Source: Winogradskyella alexanderae (GTDB lineage Bacteria; Bacteroidota; Bacteroidia; Flavobacteriales; Flavobacteriaceae). From it: a DNA stretch of 64,000 nt. Below, one piece after another: positions 29,414 to 38,166 of this stretch. A model generated the notes under the pieces. That model made no database searches. It saw only the letters and a list, made by a program, of their open reading frames with translations, and was not told where the DNA came from. The position numbers and the translations under genes are program-made. Location of the stretch: NCBI RefSeq assembly GCF_020166335.1, contig NZ_JAIUJR010000001.1:124001-188000 (forward strand), in the 5' to 3' direction. Numbering within the stretch: position 1 is the first letter of the stretch; each line of letters starts with the position of its first letter.

Positions 29414-29432
29414 GCCTTTAAGGCCTAAAGGC
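29414..29432 (+). promoter_or_regulatory. Short hairpin in the serS leader
   Basis: GCCTTTA / TAAAGGC with an AGGCC loop, right at the predicted 5' end of the serS message. No T-box or other riboswitch features are visible; it may stabilise the 5' end. Confidence 0.4.
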
Positions 29433-29453
29433 CACACCTTAATTAATAAAGAT

Positions 29454-30725
29454 ATGTTACAGGTTGCATTCATCCGAGAAAATAAGGAGGACGTTATCCA
29501 AAGATTAGCAAAGCGAAATATTGACGCATCTGCTATGATTAATGAAGCCATAACTCTTGATGAAGAAAGAAGAGCACTACAAGCTAAACTAGACAACACC
29601 AAAGCTGAATCTAATAGTATATCTAAAGAGATTGGGATTTTATTTAAAAATGGTCAAGCGCAGGAAGCAAATGAGCTGAAAACGAAAACAACCCAACTAA
29701 AGGAAGAAGCGAAAATCCTTGAGCAAGACCTTAACACTAAGGTTGAGACACTGAATGAACTTTTATACAAAATCCCAAATGTTCCTAATACCATTGTACC
29801 AAGTGGTAATACCGACGAAGACAACGAAGAGGTGTTTAGGGAAGGTGAGGTGCCAAGTCTTTCGGAAAGTGCACTTCCCCATTGGGAATTAGCAAAAAAG
29901 TATGACATTATTGATTTTGAACTAGGTACTAAGATTACTGGTGCAGGGTTTCCTGTTTATAAAGGAAAAGGTGCAAAATTACAACGTGCCTTAATAACCT
30001 ATTTTTTAGATAAGAATACCGAAGCAGGATATACCGAGTACCAAGTTCCTCATTTGGTTAATGAAGCTTCAGGATTTGGAACCGGACAATTGCCAGACAA
30101 AGAGGGACAGATGTATCATGTAACTGCAGATAATCTCTATTTAATCCCAACAGCAGAAGTACCGGCAACTAATATTTTTAGAGATACAATACTTAATGAA
30201 AACGATCTGCCAATAAGTGTTACAGGTTATACACCATGTTTTAGACGTGAGGCGGGCAGTTACGGTGCGCATGTACGCGGTCTAAATCGATTGCACCAAT
30301 TTGACAAGGTTGAAATTTTAAGAGTCGAGCATCCTAATAAATCTTATGAGGCATTAGACAGTATGGTGGAACATGTTAAGGGTATTCTTAAAGAATTAAA
30401 ACTACCTTATCGAATTTTACGCCTTTGTGGAGGCGACCTAGGTTTTACCTCTGCACTTACTTACGATTTTGAGGTGTTTTCTACTGCACAAGATCGTTGG
30501 TTAGAAATTTCCTCTGTTTCCAACTTTGAAACCTTCCAAGCTAATCGTTTAAAGTTACGGTTTAAAAACAGTGATGGGAAAAATGAACTATGCCACACCT
30601 TAAATGGAAGTTCTCTTGCGCTTCCAAGAGTTTTAGCAGGTATTTTAGAAAATTACCAAACAGAGAATGGTATAAAAATACCTGACGTATTAGTGCCATA
30701 CACTGGATTCGACCTAATTTCCTGA
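29454..30725 (+). CDS. serS: Serine--tRNA ligase
   Basis: 423 residues, normal length. Charges tRNA-Ser and tRNA-Sec. N-terminal antiparallel coiled-coil arm (about 1-110) that contacts the tRNA long variable arm; then the class II catalytic core with PTAEVPATN (TxE serine site, about 232), FRREAGSYG (motif 2, about 262-270) and the C-terminal motif 3 region ending in SSLALPRVLAGILE. Own promoter upstream; followed by a weak stem (ACCC/GGGT) and then the tiny-ORF unit. Confidence 0.96.
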   Translation: MLQVAFIRENKEDVIQRLAKRNIDASAMINEAITLDEERRALQAKLDNTKAESNSISKEIGILFKNGQAQEANELKTKTTQLKEEAKILEQDLNTKVETLNELLYKIPNVPNTIVPSGNTDEDNEEVFREGEVPSLSESALPHWELAKKYDIIDFELGTKITGAGFPVYKGKGAKLQRALITYFLDKNTEAGYTEYQVPHLVNEASGFGTGQLPDKEGQMYHVTADNLYLIPTAEVPATNIFRDTILNENDLPISVTGYTPCFRREAGSYGAHVRGLNRLHQFDKVEILRVEHPNKSYEALDSMVEHVKGILKELKLPYRILRLCGGDLGFTSALTYDFEVFSTAQDRWLEISSVSNFETFQANRLKLRFKNSDGKNELCHTLNGSSLALPRVLAGILENYQTENGIKIPDVLVPYTGFDLIS

Positions 30726-30854
30726 CCATATTTACCCTTTTTATTTGGGTTATATGTTAAAAAAAAATGTTTTTTGTCGATTTTTCGTGTATTTCTTCGT
30801 TTATTTTCATTATTTTCGTCAAGTTAGTAATCCAAATCGATAACTAACCTATAA

Positions 30855-30923
30855 ATGAAAAACATAAAACGACTCGTTTTGCTCGCAACTTTAGTTGTTA
30901 TGGTAAGTAAAGTATTGTTTTAA
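30855..30923 (+). CDS. Candidate 22-residue hydrophobic micropeptide
   Basis: ATG 30855 to TAA 30921-30923 encodes MKNIKRLVLLATLVVMVSKV plus LF. It looks like the basic-plus-hydrophobic part of a signal peptide with nothing after it, so it would be a single-span membrane peptide. It stands in a 389-base gap between serS and the TPR gene and is followed 100 bases later by a strong terminator, so it may be its own transcript. It could be a real micropeptide, a leader peptide, or a chance frame within a small RNA. Confidence 0.4.
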   Translation: MKNIKRLVLLATLVVMVSKVLF

Positions 30924-31024
30924 AAACTAACATTCTAAACAAGAAAATAAAGAAACCTAGACAAAGTAACTGAATCATATTTTTATAACGAATAATGATT
31001 AATAGCACATTTATTTTGCTGGTC

Positions 31025-31058
31025 AAAATGCCTAAGCTCACCGTTTAGGCATTTTTTT
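31025..31058 (+). terminator. Strong intrinsic terminator of the small unit upstream of the TPR gene
   Basis: Perfect 10-bp stem AAATGCCTAA / TTAGGCATTT with an 8- to 9-base loop and a run of seven T. Confidence 0.9.
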
Positions 31059-31114
31059 ATAATAACATTTACAATAAGTGGTTTCGCCATTTGTTATATT
31101 TACAAAATAGTGCT

Positions 31115-32917
31115 ATGAAAAATTCACTTTTCCTTTTTTTAGTCCTCTTTGCACCGTTTTTTGGCTCTGCCCAAAATAACGAAGTATTGGCAGATAGTTA
31201 CTATAAAAAAGGCGAATTCAAAAAAGCACTGGTTATTTATCAGAACTTACTAAAGGAGAAGCCCTACAGCTATAACTTCTTGTTTAAACTCGTTGAGACA
31301 CATCAACAACTTGAGCAGTTCGCTGAGGCCCAGGATATACTTATTCAGCGATTGGAAAAACGACGAAACCCTACTCTGGTGGTAGAACTAGGTTACAATT
31401 ACCAACTTCAAGACAGTTTAGAAAAAGCCAAGGACTTATATGAGGAAGCTATTGCGTATATCGATGATAAACCCAGCTATATTTATAGTATAGCTCGAAA
31501 ATTCGAGGATCATTCTTTACTAGAAGAGGCAATTAGGATTTACGATAAAGGTAAGACACTAACACCAGACAAAAACTATAGCATTCAGCTCGCTAGGATT
31601 TATGGTGATCAAGGTAATATTGAAAAAATGTTTGAAAATTATATTGATTACGTTGAATATAAACCCAACTATCTCAACAATATTAAACGTGCAGTAAGTG
31701 ATTTTATCTCAGAAGATAAGAGCAATGAAAACAATGTGTACCTAAGACGCCAACTACTTAAAAAAATTCAGCAAAACCCAAATCCTTATTGGTATGAAAT
31801 GTTAAGTTGGCTTTACGTGCAGGAAAAAGCGTACGCTAAATCTTTTGTGCAGGAAAAAGCGCTATACAAAAGAAATCCTGTAAGTTTAGATCGCATTGTA
31901 GAATTGGCAATAACAGCATTGGATGACAATGACGCCGAAACTGCTAGAGATATTTTTAACTATATTCTAAATGCAACACAAGATGCCAGTACGGCACTCA
32001 CTGCACACCAGTACATTTTAGAGATTGATTCTAAAAACGCAGATGATAAAGCACTTATTCGTATAGACAAAAAATACAATGAATTATTTGAGGAATATGG
32101 ACTTTCTGAACTTACTCTACCGTTGCAACTTGCCTATGGTGAATTCCTAGCCTTTTATAAAAATGACACAATACAAGCAACTGCCTTTCTTAGACAAAGT
32201 ATGAAACTAAATATTAGTCAGTTTCAAGAGGCGACTGTTAAATTATTGTTGGCCGACATATTGGTATTACAGGAAAAATTCAATGAAGCTCTTATCTTCT
32301 ATTCTCAGATACAGGCCAATATGAAGAATAGTACAATCTCACAAGAAGCAAGATTTAAAGTTGCAAAAACAAGTTATTACAAGGGCGATTTTGATTGGGC
32401 AGAATCACAACTTAAAATACTTAAATCGTCAACCTCACAACTCATTGCAAACGATGCATTAGACCTTAAATTACTTATATCTGATAATAAGTACCAAGAC
32501 AGTTCGCGTACGGCATTAAAATTATATGCGAAGGCTGATCTTTTTACTTTTCAGAAAAAGACAACCAAAGCAATTGATGTGCTCGATAAAATTCTGGAAG
32601 AACACAAGGGTGAAAGCATTATTGACCAAGCGCTTTTCAAACAAGCGCAACTATACACAGAAATTAAACAGTATGATAAAGCAGAGTCAAATTATTTATT
32701 AATCATTAAAGACTATAAAGAAGATATTTTAATGGATGATGCCCTTTATCATCTGGCTGAACTATATAATACACGACTGTCAAGACCAGAAGATGCGAAA
32801 CAATTATACGAAACTATTGTTTTTGAACATGAGGATAGCATCTATTTTATTGAAGCACGAAAAAAATTCAGAATACTGAGAGGTGATAAAAATTATGAAA
32901 TATTCATGGGTGGCTAA
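31115..32917 (+). CDS. Exported tetratricopeptide-repeat protein
   Basis: 600 residues from the ATG at 31115, which begins a clean signal peptide (ending GSAQ); an upstream in-frame TTG at 31091 is ignored. The rest is helical with TPR-type units, such as YYKKGEFKKALVIYQNLL near the N-terminus and YTEIKQYDKAESNYLLII near residue 515, a scaffold for protein interaction in the periplasm or at the outer membrane. It is likely in one operon with DUF4286 and rsmA. A 15-base direct repeat in the coding sequence (31817-31831 and 31847-31861) gives a repeated VQEKA. Confidence 0.88.
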   Translation: MKNSLFLFLVLFAPFFGSAQNNEVLADSYYKKGEFKKALVIYQNLLKEKPYSYNFLFKLVETHQQLEQFAEAQDILIQRLEKRRNPTLVVELGYNYQLQDSLEKAKDLYEEAIAYIDDKPSYIYSIARKFEDHSLLEEAIRIYDKGKTLTPDKNYSIQLARIYGDQGNIEKMFENYIDYVEYKPNYLNNIKRAVSDFISEDKSNENNVYLRRQLLKKIQQNPNPYWYEMLSWLYVQEKAYAKSFVQEKALYKRNPVSLDRIVELAITALDDNDAETARDIFNYILNATQDASTALTAHQYILEIDSKNADDKALIRIDKKYNELFEEYGLSELTLPLQLAYGEFLAFYKNDTIQATAFLRQSMKLNISQFQEATVKLLLADILVLQEKFNEALIFYSQIQANMKNSTISQEARFKVAKTSYYKGDFDWAESQLKILKSSTSQLIANDALDLKLLISDNKYQDSSRTALKLYAKADLFTFQKKTTKAIDVLDKILEEHKGESIIDQALFKQAQLYTEIKQYDKAESNYLLIIKDYKEDILMDDALYHLAELYNTRLSRPEDAKQLYETIVFEHEDSIYFIEARKKFRILRGDKNYEIFMGG

Positions 32918-32987
32918 AGCTTTAATTTAGATCTGCTCGAACTTTCTTTTTATATCCAATCCATAATCTCAATTCAAAATCTAAACA

Positions 32988-33320
32988 ATGTTAATATACA
33001 ATGTAACCGTAAATATAGATGACTCTGTTCATGATGAATGGCTCAATTGGATAAAGGAACATATTCCACAGGTTTTGGCCACTGGAAAGTTTACAGAAGC
33101 CAAACTCACAAAGGTCTTAGTAGAAGAAGAAATGGGAGGCCAGACCTATTCCATTCAATACAAGGCTCATAATAGAGAAGCACTGAATAAATACTACAAT
33201 GAAGATGCAGACCGATTAAGACAAGATGGCTTAAAACGATTTGCAGACAAAATGCTCGCCTTTAGAACAGAGTTGGAAATTGTAGACGAGTATACCGTAA
33301 ATTTTACTAATTCAAATTAA
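32988..33320 (+). CDS. DUF4286 family protein
   Basis: 110 residues, cytoplasmic, of the DUF4286 family (start [28 protein letters not shown] near 17-33). The fold looks like a ferredoxin-like alpha/beta barrel related to dimeric monooxygenase-type folds, but no activity is known. Separated by only four bases from the rsmA start, so co-translated. Confidence 0.88.
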   Translation: MLIYNVTVNIDDSVHDEWLNWIKEHIPQVLATGKFTEAKLTKVLVEEEMGGQTYSIQYKAHNREALNKYYNEDADRLRQDGLKRFADKMLAFRTELEIVDEYTVNFTNSN

Positions 33321-33324
33321 AATA

Positions 33325-34110
33325 GTGCCAAGCAATAAGCAAGTTCGTGCAAAAAAACATCTAGGCCAACATTTTCTAAAAGATGAAAACATAGCCCAGA
33401 AAATTGCTAATACACTTAGTTTAAATTCATACAAAGACATCCTCGAAATTGGTCCAGGTATGGGTGTGCTAACCAAATATTTACTAGAAAAAAAAACATC
33501 CATTCACGTAATAGAAATCGATTCAGAATCTGTTTCCTATTTAAAAAATCACTATCCACAATTAGAAAATAGAATTTATGAAGAGGATTTTTTAAAGTAT
33601 GACCTCAACAAAATTTTTAATGGTAGAAGCTTTGCAATAACGGGTAACTTTCCTTATAATATTTCATCACAAATAGTATTTAAAACTTTAGAAATTCGTA
33701 GTCAGGTACCAGAATTTTCTGGTATGTTCCAAAAGGAAGTAGCTCAACGCATTTGTTCTAAAGAAGGCTCAAAAATTTATGGTATACTATCTGTACTAAC
33801 ACAAGCCTTCTACGAGGCTGAATATTTGTTTACAGTACCATCTTCCGTTTTTAATCCACCACCAAAAGTAGATTCTGGTGTACTCATTTTAAAACGTAAA
33901 GAAAATTATCTACTCCCTTGTGATGAACAATTGTTTTATAAAGTTGTAAAGACAGGATTTCAACAACGCAGAAAAACACTCCGTAATAGTTTAAAAATTT
34001 TTAATCTTTCAGATAATTTAAAAGCAAATGCTATCTTTGGGAAGCGTCCAGAACAATTAAGTGTTACAGATTTTATTAATCTTACAGCACTAATTCAAAA
34101 TGACAATTAA
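33325..34110 (+). CDS. rsmA: 16S rRNA (A1518/A1519-N6) dimethyltransferase
   Basis: 261 residues with a GTG start at 33325; no ATG lies upstream before the in-frame TAA. Dimethylates two adenines in the 3' hairpin of 16S rRNA and confers kasugamycin sensitivity. Motifs: [11 protein letters not shown] near the start, SAM-binding [10 protein letters not shown] (about 36-45) and the catalytic NFPYNIS (about 108-114), with the C-terminal substrate-binding domain present. The end of the gene is part of a stem-loop terminator. Confidence 0.95.
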   Translation: MPSNKQVRAKKHLGQHFLKDENIAQKIANTLSLNSYKDILEIGPGMGVLTKYLLEKKTSIHVIEIDSESVSYLKNHYPQLENRIYEEDFLKYDLNKIFNGRSFAITGNFPYNISSQIVFKTLEIRSQVPEFSGMFQKEVAQRICSKEGSKIYGILSVLTQAFYEAEYLFTVPSSVFNPPPKVDSGVLILKRKENYLLPCDEQLFYKVVKTGFQQRRKTLRNSLKIFNLSDNLKANAIFGKRPEQLSVTDFINLTALIQNDN

Positions 34111-34139
34111 TTAAACGTAAATTGTCATTTTTAGTTTTG
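34097..34139 (+). terminator. rsmA terminator abutting the mgtE -7 box
   Basis: AAAATGACAATT (34097-34108, inside the rsmA end) pairs with AATTGTCATTTT (34120-34131), followed by T-rich sequence. The T-run continues into TAGTTTTG (34132-34139), a consensus -7 box for mgtE. Confidence 0.7.
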
Positions 34140-34160
34140 TTACGAACAGGTTTAAATTGA

Positions 34161-35531
34161 ATGGAAGAAATCCAAGATAACATACAATTTCAGCTAACTG
34201 ATGAGCTTATTGAGCAGGTTGAAGTTCTTGTTGAAAACCAAAACGACAAGGAGCTTATTAAATTACTTAATGAGTTTCACTATGCTGATATTGCCGAGAT
34301 TCTGGATGAGTTAGATCTAGATGATTCCATTTACCTTATAAAACTACTCGATTCTGAAACGACATCGGATATCCTGACGGAGTTGGATGAAGATACAAGG
34401 GAGAAAGTTCTAAAAAACCTTTCTGCAAAAGAAATCGCTGAAGAGGTTGAAGAGTTAGATACCGATGATGCAGCAGATCTAATCGCAGAACTTCCAGAAG
34501 AAAGGCGAGCTGAGGTCATTTCTAAAATTGAAGATGAAGAGCATAGAGAGGAAATAACCGAACTTTTAAAATACGAAGACAATACAGCTGGTAGTTTAAT
34601 GGCCAAGGAATTGGTTAAGGTTTATGAAACTTGGACGGTTGCTGGTTGCTTAAGACGTATAAGAGGCCAGGCAAGAGAAGTAACCAGAGTGCACTCAATT
34701 TACGTAGTTAACAAGCAAGAAAAATTAATCGGGCGTTTGTCTCTTAAAGACTTAATCGTTGCCAAAAGTGAACAAAAAATAGCAGAAATTGCCAAGGATA
34801 ATGTAGATTTTGTTCATGTGAATGATGATGTAGAAGATGTTGCTAAAGTAATGGCAAAATACGACCTTGAAGCCATACCTGTTGTAGATGATTTACAAAC
34901 ATTGTTAGGCAGAATAACCATCGACGATATTGTAGACGTCCTTAAAGAAGAAGCGGATAAAGATTATCAATTAGCTGCAGGTATTACCCAAGATGTTGAT
35001 TCTGATGACAGTATAATAGAACTTACTCGTGCTCGATTACCTTGGCTGTTCTTAGGACTTATTGGAGGTGTCGGAGCCTTTGTAATTATGGAAGGCTTTC
35101 AGGAGGCCTTTAGTCAATATGCAGTACTATTCTTCTTTACGCCATTAATCGCAGCGATGGCAGGGAACGTTGGTGTACAATCTAGTGCAATAATTGTTCA
35201 AGGTCTAGCCAATGACGATATAAAAGGTAGTATAAATAGTAGGTTATTAAAAGAGATGTTATTAGCAACATTAAACGGCGTAATACTAGCTATTGTTCTC
35301 TTCCTTTTTGTCTGGATTTACATCGGTGAATTTGACAAAGCTATTGCAATTTCAGTATCACTAATAGCAGTAATAATAATTGCTGGTCTAATTGGGACAT
35401 TTGTGCCATTATTTTTAGATAAACGAGGAATTGATCCCGCAATTGCGACTGGTCCATTCATTACAACTAGTAATGATATTCTGGGCATACTACTCTATTT
35501 CTGGATTGCCAAATTAATCCTTGGTATCTAA
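34161..35531 (+). CDS. mgtE: Magnesium transporter MgtE
   Basis: 456 residues. Mg2+ channel of the inner membrane. An acidic N-domain (about 20-125, superhelical, rich in Asp and Glu), two CBS domains (about 135-255) that sense cytoplasmic Mg2+, and a five-helix membrane domain (about 285-456) with PLIAAMAGNVGVQSSA (about 331-346). All three modules are complete, so normal gating by Mg2+ is expected. Promoter lies right after the rsmA terminator, so it can be expressed separately. Divalent cations such as Co2+ may also pass. Confidence 0.95.
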   Translation: MEEIQDNIQFQLTDELIEQVEVLVENQNDKELIKLLNEFHYADIAEILDELDLDDSIYLIKLLDSETTSDILTELDEDTREKVLKNLSAKEIAEEVEELDTDDAADLIAELPEERRAEVISKIEDEEHREEITELLKYEDNTAGSLMAKELVKVYETWTVAGCLRRIRGQAREVTRVHSIYVVNKQEKLIGRLSLKDLIVAKSEQKIAEIAKDNVDFVHVNDDVEDVAKVMAKYDLEAIPVVDDLQTLLGRITIDDIVDVLKEEADKDYQLAAGITQDVDSDDSIIELTRARLPWLFLGLIGGVGAFVIMEGFQEAFSQYAVLFFFTPLIAAMAGNVGVQSSAIIVQGLANDDIKGSINSRLLKEMLLATLNGVILAIVLFLFVWIYIGEFDKAIAISVSLIAVIIIAGLIGTFVPLFLDKRGIDPAIATGPFITTSNDILGILLYFWIAKLILGI

Positions 35532-35545
35532 TCCTAAGGTCTTCG

Positions 35546-35553
35546 TATCTTTG
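35546..35553 (+). promoter_or_regulatory. -7 box TATCTTTG of the cupin gene, possibly leaderless mRNA
   Basis: Perfect TAnnTTTG ending only four bases before the ATG at 35558. The transcript would start at or very near the start codon. Confidence 0.6.
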
Positions 35554-35557
35554 AGTT

Positions 35558-35923
35558 ATGAAAGCCATTAGCATTAAAGAGAAATTTTCAAAGTTTAGTA
35601 AAAACTGGCATCCACATCAAATTGCCCTAGTTGATGACATGCAAGTAATTTTGGCCAAACTCAAAGGTGAATTTGTATGGCACAGCCACGAGCAAGAGGA
35701 CGAATTATTCCAAGTTGTTAAAGGAACACTTTACATGCAATTTAGAGACCGAACAGAAATCGTTAAAGAAGGTGAACTAATTGTCGTACCAAAAGGTGTT
35801 GAGCACAATCCTAAAACCAAAGACGATGAGGAAGTGCATGTGTTGTTGTTCGAAAAAATTTCAACTGCACATACTGGGAATGTTCAGCATGAAAAAACAC
35901 AAACTGAATACCCCAAGATTTAA
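35558..35923 (+). CDS. Small cupin-domain protein
   Basis: 121 residues, a single cupin barrel. Metal-binding set in motif 1 (WHSHEQEDELFQVVKG, about 47-62, HxH...E) and His in motif 2 (PKGVEHNP, about 86-93). Single-domain cupins of this kind include isomerases, dioxygenases and sugar-binding proteins, so activity is open. The stop is two bases before the next gene; first gene of a likely cupin/DUF6090/dehydrogenase/LuxR operon. Confidence 0.88.
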   Translation: MKAISIKEKFSKFSKNWHPHQIALVDDMQVILAKLKGEFVWHSHEQEDELFQVVKGTLYMQFRDRTEIVKEGELIVVPKGVEHNPKTKDDEEVHVLLFEKISTAHTGNVQHEKTQTEYPKI

Positions 35924-35925
35924 TT

Positions 35926-36639
35926 ATGATTAAATTTTTTAGAAAAATACGCTACGAACTTATGAGTGAAAACAAGGGAGGTAAGTACTTTAAATATGCT
36001 ATTGGTGAAATTGTCCTCGTGGTTGTGGGTATTCTTATTGCGCTACAAATTAATAATTGGAATGAAGGGAAAAAAACAAAGAAGTTTGAACATGAGATAT
36101 TGAGAGATATCGCAGATGCCATTGATGGCAATTTCTTTCAAATAGATTTGAGTCTTAGAAACAACCAAGCTGCTGTTGCATCCGCAAATATTATTCTTAA
36201 CGCCTTAGAAAATAATTTACCTTATCACGACTCTTTAGATTTCCATTTTTCTAAATCTATATCATGGGTTAGTGCTAAATTTAACAATCCCGCATATGAG
36301 AGTCTTAAGTCATATGGTGTCAATTTAATTACAAATGATACTATAAGAAGTCTTATTAGTATATATGACAATGGTTGGATGGAGACCTTAGCAGAAAGAC
36401 AAGAAAATTATTTTTATAATACAGCATCACCAATTTTAACCAAGTTGTTTGATAAGGTAGCTATGAGAACAAAAATGAAACCTTTTGATTATGATAGATT
36501 AAAGGATTCTCAAGAGTATATTAGTATCTTAAATACATCTATCTCTAATAGAGAGGATCAAACATTCTGGTATAAAGAGTGGAAAGAATCATTAGATTTT
36601 CTTTTAAAGACTATCAACAATGAATTAAAAAATAATTAA
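35926..36639 (+). CDS. DUF6090 family membrane-anchored protein
   Basis: 237 residues. The N-terminal block (MIKFFRKIRYELMSENK, then YFKYAIGEIVLVVVGILIALQINNWNEG in two parts) with one membrane helix at about 27-45 is diagnostic of DUF6090, a large paralogous family in Flavobacteriaceae. The remaining about 190 residues are helical and outside the membrane. No function is known. Two bases after the cupin gene. Confidence 0.88.
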   Translation: MIKFFRKIRYELMSENKGGKYFKYAIGEIVLVVVGILIALQINNWNEGKKTKKFEHEILRDIADAIDGNFFQIDLSLRNNQAAVASANIILNALENNLPYHDSLDFHFSKSISWVSAKFNNPAYESLKSYGVNLITNDTIRSLISIYDNGWMETLAERQENYFYNTASPILTKLFDKVAMRTKMKPFDYDRLKDSQEYISILNTSISNREDQTFWYKEWKESLDFLLKTINNELKNN

Positions 36640-36660
36640 AAAGTTCTGCCTTTACAGGAA

Positions 36661-37644
36661 GTGAAAATGACCATATTACACCTTGATAAAAACCACGACT
36701 TACTCATAAATCAACTGAATCAACTAGGATTTACAAATCATGAAGATTATAGTTCTTCTAAAGCTGAAGTAGAGGCTAAAATTTCTTCCTATGACGGAGT
36801 TATCTTGAGAAGTCGTTTTACAATTGACAAAGAATTTTTAGACAGAGCAACCAATCTTAAATTTATTGGTCGTGTTGGCGCTGGATTAGAAAATATTGAT
36901 TGCGATTATGCCGATAAAAAAGGTGTTTATCTTATTTCCGCTCCAGAAGGCAATCGAAATGCTGTTGGAGAACATACATTAGGCATGATTCTATCTTTGT
37001 TCAACAATTTTAACAGAGCCAATCGAGAGGTAAGACAAGGTAAGTGGTTGCGCGAAGAAAATCGTGGTGTAGAGTTAGATGGAAAAACGGTTGGAATCAT
37101 AGGTTACGGAAATATGGGAAAAGCCTTCTCCAAAAAACTAAAGGGCTTTGATGTTGAGGTGCTCTGTTATGACATTAAAGACAATGTAGGCGATGAAAAC
37201 TGCAAACAAGTAACGTTAGAAGAACTTCAAGAAAGAATTGATGTCTTGAGTTTACATACACCACAAACGGCTTTGACAATAAACATGGTAAATACCACAT
37301 TCATCAATAATTTCAAAAAGCCATTTTGGTTAATAAATACGGCACGTGGCAAAAGTGTGGTGACTGAAGATTTAGTTAGTGGATTAGAGTCTGGGAAAAT
37401 ACTAGGTGCAGGATTGGATGTATTAGAATACGAAAAATCCTCTTTTGAAAATTTGTTCAAATCTGAAGAATCTAAATTCAGGTGGATGCGAAAAGGAAAA
37501 AAATCAAATTTACCCGATGCCTTTCAGTACCTTATAAATGCAGACAATGTAATTCTTACACCACATGTTGCGGGATGGACCGCTGAAAGCCACATTAAAC
37601 TCGCACAAACTATTGTAGATAAAATCAAAGCGAAATTTTGCTAA
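36661..37644 (+). CDS. D-2-hydroxyacid dehydrogenase, phosphoglycerate dehydrogenase-like
   Basis: 327 residues from GTG 36661, or 325 from ATG 36667. NAD-binding GYGNMG (about 145-150) and the catalytic Arg (TARGK), Glu (VLEYEKS) and His (TPHVAGWT) are visible, so it should reduce a 2-keto acid or oxidise a D-2-hydroxyacid. It lacks the C-terminal ACT domain of classical SerA, and an insertion of about 30 residues (FKSEESKFRWMRKG, about 262-275) sits before the catalytic His. Whether the substrate is 3-phosphoglycerate cannot be decided. In a likely operon with the next gene (nine bases). Confidence 0.88.
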   Translation: MKMTILHLDKNHDLLINQLNQLGFTNHEDYSSSKAEVEAKISSYDGVILRSRFTIDKEFLDRATNLKFIGRVGAGLENIDCDYADKKGVYLISAPEGNRNAVGEHTLGMILSLFNNFNRANREVRQGKWLREENRGVELDGKTVGIIGYGNMGKAFSKKLKGFDVEVLCYDIKDNVGDENCKQVTLEELQERIDVLSLHTPQTALTINMVNTTFINNFKKPFWLINTARGKSVVTEDLVSGLESGKILGAGLDVLEYEKSSFENLFKSEESKFRWMRKGKKSNLPDAFQYLINADNVILTPHVAGWTAESHIKLAQTIVDKIKAKFC

Positions 37645-37653
37645 TTTTAAGTC

Positions 37654-38064
37654 ATGAAGAAAACTATCCTTGTTTTTGGATTACTTATTTTGGCATTGCT
37701 CTTGCTTTTTCAATTTGGCAAGTACACCATTATTTCAGGTGATATTAACATCGAAATTGTAATATCTGTCATTGCTGTCGTTTTCTTTTTCGTGGGTATT
37801 TACATCAATAAAAAAAGCTTGAACACACAAACCTCAGCAGCTGTCGATATTGATCATAATAAAATAAAAGATTTGGAGATCACATCGAGAGAATACGAGG
37901 TATTGAAATATATTTCTGAGGGCCTATCAAATAAGGAAATTGGTGAGCGATTATTTTTATCTGAAAGCACCATTAAAACCCATGTTTCTAATTTATTGCT
38001 AAAGTTGAATGCCAAACGTAGAACACAAGCAATACAAATCGCCAAAAACTTAAATATTATATAA
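37654..38064 (+). CDS. Membrane-anchored LuxR-type (GerE) transcriptional regulator
   Basis: 136 residues. Two hydrophobic helices (about 5-20 and 30-50), then a LuxR/GerE helix-turn-helix (about 73-133) with LTSREYEVLKYISEG-like sequence (ITSREYEVLKYISEG here), SNKEIGERLFLSESTIKTHVSNLL and the AIQIAKNL end. There is no receiver domain, so it is not a classical response regulator: a DNA-binding domain tethered to the inner membrane. Downstream is an 11-bp perfect dyad in front of a DUF4199 gene, a candidate operator. Sensor input unknown. Confidence 0.88.
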   Translation: MKKTILVFGLLILALLLLFQFGKYTIISGDINIEIVISVIAVVFFFVGIYINKKSLNTQTSAAVDIDHNKIKDLEITSREYEVLKYISEGLSNKEIGERLFLSESTIKTHVSNLLLKLNAKRRTQAIQIAKNLNII

Positions 38065-38079
38065 TATATCCAATTTTAG

Positions 38080-38109
38080 ACTAAAGTACCAAGGCTATGG
38101 TACTTTAGT
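38080..38109. promoter_or_regulatory. Perfect 11-bp inverted repeat, candidate LuxR-type operator
   Basis: ACTAAAGTACC (38080-38090) and GGTACTTTAGT (38099-38109) around AAGGCTAT. No T-run follows on either strand, so it is a poor intrinsic terminator. Its centre is about 54 bases upstream of the start predicted from the next -7 box. Confidence 0.6.
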
Positions 38110-38135
38110 ATGACCCTCAAAACTACTACTGAATT

Positions 38136-38143
38136 TACTTTTG
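38136..38143 (+). promoter_or_regulatory. -7 box TACTTTTG of the DUF4199 operon
   Basis: Perfect TAnnTTTG, 23 bases before ATG 38167. No TTG is seen at the -33 position, as expected for an activator-dependent promoter. Confidence 0.6.
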
Positions 38144-38166
38144 CTGTGAATAAAAAATCATAACAC

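Larger units (their letters stand above)
30726..31114 (+). other. 389-base intergenic region with an apparent independent small transcript
   Basis: Contains the 22-residue frame (30855-30923) and a terminator (31025-31058). A weak -7-like element TATTTTCG (30811-30818, one mismatch) precedes the frame. The transcript would be about 240 bases, mostly non-coding. Confidence 0.4.

Noticed and set aside
37654-38064. Two-component response regulator
   Set aside because: There is no receiver domain or phospho-acceptor Asp; two membrane helices precede the HTH instead.
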